Shown here piece after piece: positions 7,801 through 17,009 of a stretch of 64,000 bases of DNA. The stretch lies in the NCBI GenBank assembly GCA_016342685.1, contig JAEINU010000007.1, positions 1 to 64,000 on the forward strand. The letters are read 5' to 3'. Source of the stretch: Bacteroidales bacterium. GTDB lineage: Bacteria; Bacteroidota; Bacteroidia; Bacteroidales; UBA12077. The first letter of the stretch is position 1. The number at the start of each line of letters is the position of its first letter. The position numbers were made by a program, and so were the translations under genes. Under the pieces are notes generated by a model. That model was given only the letters and a program-made list of their open reading frames with translations. It was not told where the DNA came from and searched no databases.

Positions 7801-10514
7801 CCTATGGGTTGATTATATTTAGATGCATTAGAAAACATTGAATTCATATCAGTAACATTACTCACATCCCAATTACTAATATCTTTATTAAAAGCAGATG
7901 CTTCAGAAAACATGAAACTCATATTAGTTGTATTGCTGACATTCCAGTTACCAATATCTTTATTAAAATCAGATGCATTAGAAAACATAGCGCTCATATT
8001 GATAACCTTACTTACATTCCAATTTCCAATATCCTGATTAAAAGGAGTTCTGGCAAACATACCTGCCATGTCAGTAACTTTATCTACTTTCCAATTTCCA
8101 ATAGGTTGATTAAAATCAAATACACCAGCAAACATTAACCTCATATTATTAACATTACTCACATTCCAGCTTCCAATATTTTGATTAAAAGCAGATGCAT
8201 TTTCAAACATAGATTCCATGCTTGTAACATTACCTACATTCCAATTTTCAATATCGTTATTAAAATTAGTTGCATAATAAAACATACGTTTCATATCAGT
8301 AGCATTACTCACATCCCAATTACCTATAGGTTGATTAAAAGCAGATGCTCTATAAAACATATTGGACATATTAGTTACTTTACTTACATCCCATGATCCA
8401 ATATTTTGATTAAAATATTTAGCATAATAAAACATATATTCCATGCTTGTAACATTACTTACATTCCAATTTCCAATATTAGAATTAAAAGATGAATTGC
8501 TAAACATCCATGCCATTTCTGAAACCTTACTTACATTCCAATTATTTATATTCTGATTAAAAGCAGGTGCATCATAAAACATAGCACGCATATCGGTAAC
8601 ATAGCCTACATCCCAATTACCTATAGGTTGATTAAAATCGGATGCACCACTAAACATAAAACCCATATCAGTAACCTTACTTACATTCCAATTTTCAATA
8701 GGTTGATTAAAACTTGAAGCGCCTTTAAACATCCCACGCATGTTAGTTACCTTACTTACATCCCAATTACTTATATCTTGAGTAAATGTAGATGCTCCAT
8801 CAAACATGAAACGCATGTCGGTAATATTACTTACATTCCAGACACCTATATCATAATTAAAATTCTCGGCATTACAAAATGCATATTCTAAACTATAAAT
8901 AGTTGAAGGTATTTGTGAAGGTACTTCAATTAAGTTTTTAGCACCGTTAAAAGCTCCAGCAAGACTTCTTAAACCCACATTATCAATACTTGTAACTTTT
9001 ATCAATTTTTCTGCATTGTCATAATTATTTGAATAATTTCCAAATTGAGTTAGTGTTCCTGAAATACCAACAGTATAAATACCTTCAGTTGCAAAGGTGT
9101 GAGTTTTATATCCAGTTGTTGAATAAGATTCAATAACACCATCTCCCCAATCAACGTTTACAGAAACAAGTCCATATAAAGGTAATGTTATAGTTTTACC
9201 AACAGATAAGTTGGTGTCGAAAACTAAAATCATACCATCAGGCGTAATAAAAACTTGTTGTTGTCCGTAATCTGTACCATTATTATTTGTAGCATATGCT
9301 CTTACATAATATGTTTTTAAAGGAGACAAACCGTTTATATAACTTTCAAAACTACCTGTGCCAGTTCCGTTTTCTGAAAAACCTAAATTATCACTAATAG
9401 TTGGATTAGGTAAAGTGTCCCAAACAACACCTCTTTTTATTATAGCACTTCCTCCATTATTTGTTATTTCTCCTCCAGAAACGGCGCTAATTGGTGTAAT
9501 TTGAGAAATAGAATCTGTCTTTATTAAAGGTAGATTAGAAATCCCTCCATCAGTAATTGTCCAATTATTAGGAGCATTAGTGAGGATATTTCTTGCCGTT
9601 TCAGCGTCACCTGTCGAATATTTACTATAACCAGCATGGAAAGTAATATTGGAATTTAGTGTTAAATCAGACCAGCCAATTAACAAATTATTGTAGTTAG
9701 TAGTTGATAATTTAATATAGATAAACATATTATCCATATTTGTAACATTACCAATACTCCAATTACCTAAATCTTGATCAAATGAAGTTGCATTACCAAA
9801 CATCCATTCCATATTACTGACATTACTAACATTCCAGTTTCCAATATCCTGATTAAAAGAAGATGCTCCATTAAACATTCCTTCCATGGAAGTAACTTTA
9901 TTTGCGTTCCAAGACCCAATGTTTTGATTAAAGTTTACAGCATAATAAAACATATATGCCATGTCTGTAACATTTGAAGTGTTCCATGATCCAATATCCT
10001 GGTTAAATGAGAGTGCATTCATAAGCATGCTTGACATGTCTGTAACATTTTGTACATCCCATCCACTAATGTTATAATCAAAATTTTCTGCACTTTCAAA
10101 TATATTCGAAAGATCAGTTACCGATGAAGGTATTTGAGAAGGCACCTCAATCAAGTTTATAGCATATTTAAAAGCTCCCGAAAGATTTGTAAGTCCCAGA
10201 TTTCCAAAACTAGTTACTTTTATTAATTTATCTGAATTGTCATATCCCATCCATGAATTTCCAAACTGCGTTAGTGTACCTGAGATACTAACAGTATATG
10301 TTTCATTTGTTGTATAAGTATGGTCTTTATCTCCAGTAGTTGTATATGATTCTATATTGCCATCGCCCCAATCAACTGTTACATTAACACTTCCATATAG
10401 TGGTAGAGTTATAGTTGTTCCATCAGAAAAATTGGTATTAAATTCAAGTGTCATTTGAGCATTCATGCTCAGGCTCGCTATTAAAATAGCAAAGATTAGG
10501 TATGCTTTTCTCAT
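4824..10514 (-). CDS. Giant T9SS surface protein with BspA-type DUF285 and YDG repeats
   Basis: This 1,896-residue secreted protein has a signal peptide at 1-19, then a PKD-like stretch with VDWGDG. A first DUF285 block of about 5 repeats covers roughly 145-265, followed by an FN3-like spacer and a second PKD-like stretch. A second DUF285 block of about 20 repeats of 25 residues (pattern NWNVSxVTxMxxMF) covers roughly 540-1045. Another FN3-like domain follows, then seven YDG repeats (KIYDGxT, about 1205-1800) and a type A T9SS sorting domain (IYPNPFVDY to the C-terminus). DUF285 repeats occur in BspA-like adhesins, so surface adhesion is likely but inferred. The gene is flanked by two copies of the hflX 3' end. 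Confidence 0.93.
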   Translation of the reverse strand: MRKAYLIFAILIASLSMNAQMTLEFNTNFSDGTTITLPLYGSVNVTVDWGDGNIESYTTTGDKDHTYTTNETYTVSISGTLTQFGNSWMGYDNSDKLIKVTSFGNLGLTNLSGAFKYAINLIEVPSQIPSSVTDLSNIFESAENFDYNISGWDVQNVTDMSSMLMNALSFNQDIGSWNTSNVTDMAYMFYYAVNFNQNIGSWNANKVTSMEGMFNGASSFNQDIGNWNVSNVSNMEWMFGNATSFDQDLGNWSIGNVTNMDNMFIYIKLSTTNYNNLLIGWSDLTLNSNITFHAGYSKYSTGDAETARNILTNAPNNWTITDGGISNLPLIKTDSISQITPISAVSGGEITNNGGSAIIKRGVVWDTLPNPTISDNLGFSENGTGTGSFESYINGLSPLKTYYVRAYATNNNGTDYGQQQVFITPDGMILVFDTNLSVGKTITLPLYGLVSVNVDWGDGVIESYSTTGYKTHTFATEGIYTVGISGTLTQFGNYSNNYDNAEKLIKVTSIDNVGLRSLAGAFNGAKNLIEVPSQIPSTIYSLEYAFCNAENFNYDIGVWNVSNITDMRFMFDGASTFTQDISNWDVSKVTNMRGMFKGASSFNQPIENWNVSKVTDMGFMFSGASDFNQPIGNWDVGYVTDMRAMFYDAPAFNQNINNWNVSKVSEMAWMFSNSSFNSNIGNWNVSNVTSMEYMFYYAKYFNQNIGSWDVSKVTNMSNMFYRASAFNQPIGNWDVSNATDMKRMFYYATNFNNDIENWNVGNVTSMESMFENASAFNQNIGSWNVSNVNNMRLMFAGVFDFNQPIGNWKVDKVTDMAGMFARTPFNQDIGNWNVSKVINMSAMFSNASDFNKDIGNWNVSNTTNMSFMFSEASAFNKDISNWDVSNVTDMNSMFSNASKYNQPIGNWNVSEVTNMRSMFSDASSFNKPIGNWNVSKVTNMYGMFYGATLFNQKIDNWNVSKVTDMSYMFRDASNFNQKIESWEVSNVIYMGNMFAYASAFDQFIGDWNVSNVTDMDHMFIYASSFNQDISNWNVRNVTNMGYLLFNFKISTAYYNKILINWSLLPLKNNVTFHGGQSKFSTGNAADARQYIIDTYGWTITDGGMSNLPAVITDSISDIEFTTATSGGEVTDSAGSTITERGIVWNTTPDPTTIDNLGISSDGSGIGTFSSNLTSLNPGEEYYVRAYATNGSGTDYGNIRQFIPQQELTLSGDFTANNKTYDGDSTASVLINNLSLGNIVSGHENINISDLDLSFAGKNIGLNKTVKINDVILSGSDSLKYNVLLTGSPLATANITTKELTVNSAVASNKIYDGNINAEITDATLVGIVSGDDLDFDALIGNFSDENVGTSKTVTPAITISGNDAINYSLTQPTGLKADITTKELTISGANASDKIYDGNTNAQITGASLVGIVSGDNVALNEINASFSNKNVGTNKTITPAITTAGADASNYSLSLPSGLTADITAKELTISGANASNKIYDGNTDAEITGATLIGTVSGDNVDFDALVGDFSDENVGASKTVTPAITISGNDAINYTLNQPTGFTADITTKELTISGASVSDKIYDGTTDAQITGVSLIGTISGDDISLDKLVGNFSNKNVETNKSVNAAITIAGTNTGNYNLTQPSGLTADITTKELTVNSASASDKIYDGTTDAKITGVSIIGTLSGDDITLDEPVGNFSDKNVETNKSVTPAITITGSDAGNYLLTQPNGLSADITEKELAISGSFTVLDKDYDGNTTATIDNNELTLVGTSENDDIILTNEVAEFSQSNIVVNIVVNITSAKLDGTDKENYSLSLEGSPTTTANILAVTSINEISEFDIKIYPNPFVDYISFESNLDIVKVIITNLTGQKLLEKNINGEENITTSHLPSGVYFLVIEINNSEIQTFKIIKQ
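5330..6900 (-). repeat. Seven tandem YDG-domain repeats inside the surface protein
   Basis: About 85 codons per unit. Each unit starts with KELTISGA or a variant, carries a YDG motif and ends ADITT. The units are close enough in DNA sequence to give long open shadow frames on both strands. Confidence 0.85.
7380..8890 (-). repeat. About 20 tandem DUF285 repeats (about 75 bp period)
   Basis: Units of about 25 codons with core NWNVSxVTxMxxMFxxAxxFNQ. The repeat is coding (unit variation follows codon positions) and has no spacers, so it is not a CRISPR array. A shorter block of about five units lies at about 9720-10080. Confidence 0.88.
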
Positions 10515-10589
10515 ATGTTAATAAATTAGAATTGTATAAATGTAACAGTTATATATTTGTTTGCAAATTATAATATAGGTCAATATTAG

Positions 10590-10803
10590 TTTTGAAAAAG
10601 AGGACGATGACGATTTAACTCTTGAAACAAAAGAAAACTATAGTTTAGAAGAATTGAAAAAGACATGGATGGCTAAAAACAATGAGTATTGTATCTTTAT
10701 TTCGGCAAAGCGAAAAGAAAACGTAGATAAGTTCAAAGAATTGCTTTACGATAAAGTAAAAGAAATACATGCGGTTCGTTATTCGCACAATAACTATTTG
10801 TAC
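10590..10803 (+). pseudogene. hflX 3'-end fragment (repeat copy 2)
   Basis: This is a remnant of hflX covering its last 71 codons. It is still open in frame and runs past the old stop position into YELTLSAWCRA before a stop at 10834-10836. The G1-G4 motifs are absent, so it cannot work as a GTPase. It lies directly before the convergent histidine kinase gene. The simplest reading is that it marks where hflX originally ended before a segment carrying a diverged hflX end plus the 5.7 kb surface-protein gene integrated. A stop codon upstream at about 10575 means it has no natural start. Confidence 0.88.
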
Positions 10804-10812
10804 GAACTAACA

Positions 10813-12177
10813 TTAAGTGCTTGGTGCCGGGCTTAACAAAGGGAATTCTATTGTTATGTGAGTGCCAATATTCAATTGACTATTGATTTGAAGTGTCCCA
10901 TTATTTTTGTGAATAAAATCATTACAAAGAACTAATCCCAAGCCAGACCCAGGTTCCCCATCGGTGCCTTTTGTAGTGGTGCTTTTTTCAAAAGAGAACA
11001 AATTTTTTATTTTCTCTTGTGGAATTCCAGTTCCTGTGTCGGAAATAACAATTTGAATATGATTTAATTTCTTTTTTGTTAAAATGGTTATTTTTCCACC
11101 TTTGGGGGTAAATTTTATAGCATTTGAAACAAGGTTGCGAACAACAGCTTCAATCATCTTTGTATTTCCATTAATAAAAGCTTCTTGGACTGAACTAATT
11201 TCTAGATCGATTGATTTTATATCGGTTAAAGTTTTAAGAAAAGATATATTTGAAAAAATAAGTTCATTTACATCAATTTTTTCATTTTCGAATTGAGCGA
11301 TATTTGTCGAAGTTGTTGCCCAATCCAATAGATTGTGTAATAAATGATAAGTTGATTTACTTAGCATCTCAATCTTCTCAAGAAACTCATTTTTCTTTTC
11401 ATTTGTAATTTTTGAGTTGTTATTTAAGTAATTCAAAAAATTCATAATTGTTCCCAAGGGACCTTTTAAATCATGGGCAATAATTGCGAAAAACTTTGTT
11501 TTAGATTTAAGTTGACTGTCCAGATCTGAATATAATTGCAAGTTAACCGCTGAAAGAAATCCAAATGTTAAGGCAATCATTATAAAGCCTGAGATAACAT
11601 ACAGAATAATTCCTACTTGGTTTATATAGGATGGATTAAAGTTTGGACTAATTAATATTGAAACAAAACTTAGTAATAATATCAGCAAATAAACAAAAAA
11701 AGAGATTGCATTTAAAATGAAGATATTTTTTACAGATTTTCGAATAGATTTGAACTGCACCATCTCGTAAAAAGCAAACAGACAATATATAATTAGGATT
11801 ACAAGATGAATTTCCATTCTTATTTTATGCGATGGTAATATAAAAGAAAAGATTGCTGATTGAAGAATATCTATAGTAGGAATTCCTATAATTATCGAGG
11901 TGTTTATCTTTTTTAGTTTAAAATGCCAAATGCCTGCCAGATATGAATACAAACCAACTGTAACAAATAATGGAGGAACAACTAATACAAATAAGTCATT
12001 GGGGGCTCCGGTTAATCTTAACAATAATCCAACTCCAATAATTATACTTCCAATTGACCAATAAAATGTTCCTTTTACACCAGGTGAGTTTTTGTGCAAA
12101 AGAATCATATAAAATCCCATTATTAGGCTTATTCCTGCATTAATAATTATTAAAATATTGAAATCAATATGTATCAT
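10813..12177 (-). CDS. Membrane sensor histidine kinase
   Basis: This is a 454-residue orphan two-component kinase. Seven hydrophobic segments fill about residues 7-212, without a large extracellular sensor domain. They are followed by a HisKA domain with the phospho-acceptor in IIAHDLKGPLG (His235). The HATPase domain has an N box (NLVSNAIKFTP), G1 (DTGTGIP) and G2 (GSGLGLVL). No response regulator is adjacent, so the partner is encoded elsewhere. The end of the gene overlaps the open tail of the hflX fragment by convergent transcription. The signal it senses cannot be deduced. Confidence 0.93.
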   Translation of the reverse strand: MIHIDFNILIIINAGISLIMGFYMILLHKNSPGVKGTFYWSIGSIIIGVGLLLRLTGAPNDLFVLVVPPLFVTVGLYSYLAGIWHFKLKKINTSIIIGIPTIDILQSAIFSFILPSHKIRMEIHLVILIIYCLFAFYEMVQFKSIRKSVKNIFILNAISFFVYLLILLLSFVSILISPNFNPSYINQVGIILYVISGFIMIALTFGFLSAVNLQLYSDLDSQLKSKTKFFAIIAHDLKGPLGTIMNFLNYLNNNSKITNEKKNEFLEKIEMLSKSTYHLLHNLLDWATTSTNIAQFENEKIDVNELIFSNISFLKTLTDIKSIDLEISSVQEAFINGNTKMIEAVVRNLVSNAIKFTPKGGKITILTKKKLNHIQIVISDTGTGIPQEKIKNLFSFEKSTTTKGTDGEPGSGLGLVLCNDFIHKNNGTLQINSQLNIGTHITIEFPLLSPAPST

Positions 12178-12386
12178 ATTTACAAAATTTTAAAAGGACA
12201 CGTAAAATTTAACTAAAGGCTACACTCTTTTGTGTGGTTTTTTATGGGATCTTGAAAAAGAATTTAATCTGCTTACAATAATATCAGCTAATTAATTATC
12301 TTGGACTAAAAGATAGATTTTTAATTTTAATGAGTTTTATTAAAAGGGTAAATTTTTGTTCAGGAGAAAATGCTTTCGGAACTTTC

Positions 12387-13379
12387 TTATTCGATCAGTT
12401 TATGACTCACAAGATATTCTGCAATTTGAATAGCATTTGTAGCGGCCCCTTTTCTTAAATTATCTGAAACAACCCACATATCAAGACTATTTGCTTGAGA
12501 AATATCACGACGAATCCTTCCCACAAAAACATCATCTTTACCTTCGGCATATTTTGGCATCGGATAAATATTGTTTTTGGGATCATCTTGGATTGTTATT
12601 CCTTCAGATTTTTCAAGGATGCCTCTAATTTCTGAAATGTCAAAATCATTTTCAAATTCAATATTTATAGCTTCTGAATGCCCTCCAGTTACAGGAATTC
12701 GAACTACTGTAGCGGTAATATTTATAGATTGATCGCCAAGAATTTTGCGTGTTTCATTTATCAATTTGGTTTCTTCGGAGGTGTATGCATTTTCTTCAAA
12801 ATCGCCACCATGAGGGAAACAGTTTAAGTCAATTGGATGTGGATACGCCATTTCTCCTTTAATTCCTTGTCGCTCATTTTTCATTTGTTCAACAGCCTTT
12901 ACTCCAGTTCCTGTAATCGACTGATAAGTTGAAACAACTAAACGCTTTATTTTATATTTTGTATGCAAAGGAGCTAAAGCAACAACCATTTGTATGGTCG
13001 AGCAATTTGGATTTGCTATGATTTTATCAGCTTTAGTTAACTGATTTGCATTTATCTCAGGCACAACTAATTTGATATTTTCGTGCATTCTCCAAGCAGA
13101 AGAGTTATCAATAACCGTTGTTCCAACTTTGGCAAATTCAGGAGCCCATTTTAAAGAAGTTGAACCACCTGCAGAGAATATTGCAATATCCGGCTTTAAT
13201 GAAATAGCTTGTTTAACTCCAATAATTTCAATTTCAGAATTGTTAAAACGAATTTTCTTTCCAATTGATTTTTCGGATGCTACAACTAGTATTTCTGTAA
13301 TAGGAAATTTGCGTTCAATTAAAGATTTCAAAATTACCGATCCTACCAATCCGGTTGCTCCTACAACAGCTATTCTCAT
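12387..13379 (-). CDS. asd: Aspartate-semialdehyde dehydrogenase
   Basis: Asd makes L-aspartate 4-semialdehyde from aspartyl phosphate with NADPH, the branch point to lysine/diaminopimelate, threonine and methionine. The 330 residues match the bacterial enzyme. The Rossmann motif is VGATGLVGS (6-14), the catalytic Cys126 lies in NPNCSTIQ, and the active-site His234 in TGGHSEA. The gene stands alone with 209 bp of AT-rich sequence downstream and is divergent from the lamin-tail exoprotein gene (93 bp between starts). Confidence 0.97.
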   Translation of the reverse strand: MRIAVVGATGLVGSVILKSLIERKFPITEILVVASEKSIGKKIRFNNSEIEIIGVKQAISLKPDIAIFSAGGSTSLKWAPEFAKVGTTVIDNSSAWRMHENIKLVVPEINANQLTKADKIIANPNCSTIQMVVALAPLHTKYKIKRLVVSTYQSITGTGVKAVEQMKNERQGIKGEMAYPHPIDLNCFPHGGDFEENAYTSEETKLINETRKILGDQSINITATVVRIPVTGGHSEAINIEFENDFDISEIRGILEKSEGITIQDDPKNNIYPMPKYAEGKDDVFVGRIRRDISQANSLDMWVVSDNLRKGAATNAIQIAEYLVSHKLIE

Positions 13380-13472
13380 TTCATTAATTTTTAAGATTCT
13401 TTACTATAGATTTGAAAATACTCAAAATCATTTTTTGTATCTTTCAAAAATAAATATTTAATCTAGATTCTT

Positions 13473-16400
13473 ATGCTTAAAAGGCTAATAATTGTTTGCT
13501 TGTTTTTACCTGTAACATTAATTGCTCAAATTACAGATGATTTTGAAGATGGAAATATTTCTGATTGGACAGAGAGCAATGTTGGACGATGGTCAGCATC
13601 TGATATTACGCCTTTAAATGGCAGTTATTCTTTGCATCATGTTTTTGATAACACAATAGCTGAGAACGATCAAATTTCAAAGTCTTTATCGAGCTTAGAT
13701 TTGACAGCTCAGAATACTGTTTGGCAATTTAAAATACAATACGATTATAATCCATCCGATGGAAATAATTGGACAGTGTTTCTGGTAAGTGATGTTGATG
13801 CCAATCAAATGGTCCCGGGAGGAACAGTTAATGCTTATGCACTTGGAGTGAATTTTTCAGGTTCAGACGATATTTTGAAACTCTTAAAAATTACATCAGG
13901 ACTAGAAACAGAGATAATAACAACTTCTTTAAATTGGGATGACGGGACAAATCCTTCGGATATTGTTGCATTGGAGGTTACTCGAAGTAAAGATGGAAAC
14001 TGGGAAGTTCTTTATAGTACCGATGGTATTTTCGATAATGTTACAAGTATTGGAACTGGAACGGACATTGCATATACTACTGCGGATTACTTTGGAATTT
14101 ATTATACATATACTTCTAGTGCTGATAGAAAAATATGGATGGATGATATTTATATTGGCGCGGAAATAGTGGATATCGAATCTCCTAAAATTACCAATGT
14201 AAATATTATCGATGCTAAAACAATTAACGTAGAATATTCGGAGGAAATAGATTCATTAGTTGCTGTTAATATCTCAAACTATTTTATAGATAAGGGTGTT
14301 GGAAATCCTCTTTCTGTAAAAACCAATGAAACTAAAACTCAAGTTGATTTAAGTTTAGCAGGAGATTTAGTAAATGGAACATATTACAGTATCGATATTC
14401 AAAATATTGAAGATCAAAATTCGAATATAATTTCAGATACTATAGTTCAATTTCTTTACTATACGCCCGAAACATATGATGTTGTGATAAATGAAATAAT
14501 GGCAGACCCCACTCCTGAAGTAGGATTGCCAAATTATGAGTTTATTGAGATAAAAAATACAACAGAATTTGATATCGATTTATCGGATTGGAAGTTGAAA
14601 GTAGGAGGTTCGGAAAAGGATTTTCCTAATTATGTTTTAACTTCAGATTCATATGTAACTCTTTGCTCTGAAACAGCAGGAGAGTTTCTCGACGATTTTG
14701 GAAGTGTTTTAGAGTTTTCTTCGTTTTCTTCTTTAACTAATTCTGGAACTTCGATTGTTATCTTCGATCAAAACAATCTTGTTATTGATTCAATCAGTTT
14801 TACAGATGATTGGTATGGCAATACGGAAAAGGAAAATGGTGGATGGACAATAGAAAGGATAGATCCTTTAAACACATGTTCAACGGTAAGTAATTGGATT
14901 GCATCTATCGATCCTCAAGGAGGAACACCTGGAACACAAAACTCTGTTTTTGCTTCAAACATTGACAATCAAGCACCTGAAGTTGAATTTATTGAGATCG
15001 TTTCTAGCAATCAAATTAAGTTAATATTTAACGAGTCGGTCACAGAACTTACTTTGCTCGAAAAAACAAATTATTCAGTTAATAATGGCATCGGAAATCC
15101 CGCTTCGGTTATTTCAAACCAAAATTTCACAGAATTAAATATAGTATTCTTAAATCAGTTCCCTAGTAAAGAGAATTTGATACTTTCTATAAATAATTTG
15201 TCTGATGAATGTGGAAATGTAATTGGCACTATAAATTTAGACTTTTTATATTATGCAGTAAATCCATACGATATTGTTATAAATGAGATTTTTGCAGATC
15301 CAGAGCCTTCAATCGAACTTCCAGAATTTGAATATATTGAGATTTACAATGCATCAGAATTTGAGATTGATTTATCCAATTGGAAATTGCTAATCGGAGA
15401 ATTAGAAGAAACCCTTCCTTTTGAAAAGATAAACGCAAACGAATACATCATAATTTGCGACGAAGATGCAGAATCAGCATTAGAGGTGTTTGGAAAAGTT
15501 ATTTCTGTTTCAAGTCTGCCTGCAATTCCAAATACCGAAGGGAATATTGTTCTTCGAGATAAATCGGAACAAATAATCTCAAGAGTTTCGTATAATAACT
15601 CTTGGTATCAGGACGAATACAAATCTGAGGGAGGTTGGTCTTTGGAACAAATAGACCCAATGAATCCTTGTGGTGGAGAAAATAATTGGATTGCTTCGGA
15701 AAGTAATTTAGGAGGAACCCCTGGGCAAATAAATTCTGTTAATGCGAATAATCCTGATTTAGATTCACCAGAATTAAAGCGTATTACCGTAATTGATAGC
15801 GTATCAATTCAATTGTATTTTAGCGAATCTATTGATAGTTTATCAGCAATGAATAGCAATATTTATAATGTCGATGCTGGAATTGGCGATCCAATCTCTA
15901 TTGATTTAATAGGCACAGATTATACATCTTTAATTCTGGGATTTGAAAATGAATTTGCTAAGAATACAATTTTCACTCTTGAAATTACAAATGGGATTTT
16001 CGATTGTTCTGGAAATGAGATTAATAATAATACCGCACAGTTTGCGATTCCTGCGGATGTTAAAAAAAACAACCTAGTTATAAATGAGGTTTTATTCAAT
16101 CCTTTAACTGACGGATTTGATTTTGTAGAGATTTATAATAAATCAGAAAATACCATTGATTTAAAGGATGTATTTATCTCTAGTTATGATTACGATGCTG
16201 GAGAATATAAAACCGTTCAGCAAATATCAACCGAAGGATTTCTAATTTTCCCTAAAGAATATGTTGTTGTTACAGAAAACCCTGAGATAGTTCAAGAACA
16301 TTATTATACGAATAATGAAAAGGGATTTTTAAAAATTGCTGATTTACCATCATTTAGCGATGATGCAGGAAGAGTAATTTTGTTTGATAAAATCCAGACA

Positions 16401-16910
16401 ATTATTGATGATTTTGAATATAACGAAGATATGCAATATCCATTATTAGCTACAAATGAAGGTGTTTCTTTGGAACGTATAAATTTTGATCGACCAACAA
16501 ACGATAAAACCAATTGGCATTCAGCATCCGAAATATCTGGATTTGCAACACCAGCATATGAAAATTCACAATTTTTAGAATCAGAAAATATTAAAGAGTT
16601 GATCCAAATTGAACCAGAAGTTTTCTCACCTGATAACGATGGTTTCGAAGATTTTGCCAATATAAACTTCTTGCTTGAAGAACCAGGTTATGTAGTAAAT
16701 ATCAAAATATTTGATTCGAAAGGACGATTGGTAAGATACTTATCTAACAATCAGCTTTTGGGAATTAATGGTGTTATTTCTTGGGATGGTTTAGACGAAA
16801 AAAATCAAAAAGCACCGGTTGGAATATATGCTGTTTTTATTGAGCTTTTTGATATAAAAGGTAATGTGAAACAATATAAAGAAACAGTTGTTGTTGCCGC
16901 TAAATATTGA
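13473..16910 (+). CDS. Secreted multidomain protein with three lamin-tail domains
   Basis: This 1,145-residue exoprotein has a signal peptide at 1-18. An N-terminal lectin-like beta domain (DDFEDGNISDW, about 22-230) is followed by alternating Ig-like units with a YSEEIDSL type core. Three lamin-tail domains begin at INEIMADPTPE (about 338), INEIFADPEPS (about 602) and INEVLFNP (about 870). The C-terminus (about 1050-1145) starts FSPDNDGFEDFA and has a FlgD-like Ig fold (WDGLDEKNQKAPVGIYAV), ending VVVAAKY. Such tails occur on Bacteroidota secreted proteins and probably serve export or anchoring. LTD modules are found in extracellular nucleases and surface proteins, but no catalytic domain is seen here. 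Confidence 0.85.
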   Translation: MLKRLIIVCLFLPVTLIAQITDDFEDGNISDWTESNVGRWSASDITPLNGSYSLHHVFDNTIAENDQISKSLSSLDLTAQNTVWQFKIQYDYNPSDGNNWTVFLVSDVDANQMVPGGTVNAYALGVNFSGSDDILKLLKITSGLETEIITTSLNWDDGTNPSDIVALEVTRSKDGNWEVLYSTDGIFDNVTSIGTGTDIAYTTADYFGIYYTYTSSADRKIWMDDIYIGAEIVDIESPKITNVNIIDAKTINVEYSEEIDSLVAVNISNYFIDKGVGNPLSVKTNETKTQVDLSLAGDLVNGTYYSIDIQNIEDQNSNIISDTIVQFLYYTPETYDVVINEIMADPTPEVGLPNYEFIEIKNTTEFDIDLSDWKLKVGGSEKDFPNYVLTSDSYVTLCSETAGEFLDDFGSVLEFSSFSSLTNSGTSIVIFDQNNLVIDSISFTDDWYGNTEKENGGWTIERIDPLNTCSTVSNWIASIDPQGGTPGTQNSVFASNIDNQAPEVEFIEIVSSNQIKLIFNESVTELTLLEKTNYSVNNGIGNPASVISNQNFTELNIVFLNQFPSKENLILSINNLSDECGNVIGTINLDFLYYAVNPYDIVINEIFADPEPSIELPEFEYIEIYNASEFEIDLSNWKLLIGELEETLPFEKINANEYIIICDEDAESALEVFGKVISVSSLPAIPNTEGNIVLRDKSEQIISRVSYNNSWYQDEYKSEGGWSLEQIDPMNPCGGENNWIASESNLGGTPGQINSVNANNPDLDSPELKRITVIDSVSIQLYFSESIDSLSAMNSNIYNVDAGIGDPISIDLIGTDYTSLILGFENEFAKNTIFTLEITNGIFDCSGNEINNNTAQFAIPADVKKNNLVINEVLFNPLTDGFDFVEIYNKSENTIDLKDVFISSYDYDAGEYKTVQQISTEGFLIFPKEYVVVTENPEIVQEHYYTNNEKGFLKIADLPSFSDDAGRVILFDKIQTIIDDFEYNEDMQYPLLATNEGVSLERINFDRPTNDKTNWHSASEISGFATPAYENSQFLESENIKELIQIEPEVFSPDNDGFEDFANINFLLEEPGYVVNIKIFDSKGRLVRYLSNNQLLGINGVISWDGLDEKNQKAPVGIYAVFIELFDIKGNVKQYKETVVVAAKY

Positions 16911-17009
16911 AATTGTTTATAGCTTACAGTTTTTCACGAATATCCTATAAAGACATTGGATTATAGCTTTTTGAGATGGAAGGCGAAAAGTACAAAACCC
17001 GAATTATGT

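Noticed and set aside
7380-8890. Regular 75 bp periodicity suggestive of a CRISPR array
   Set aside because: The repeats are codon-structured DUF285 units within one long open frame, have no unique spacers and no cas genes nearby.
10654-10836. 60-codon open frame that looks like a small gene
   Set aside because: Its sequence is the 3' end of hflX in the hflX frame, with no start or GTPase core of its own; it is annotated as a fragment.
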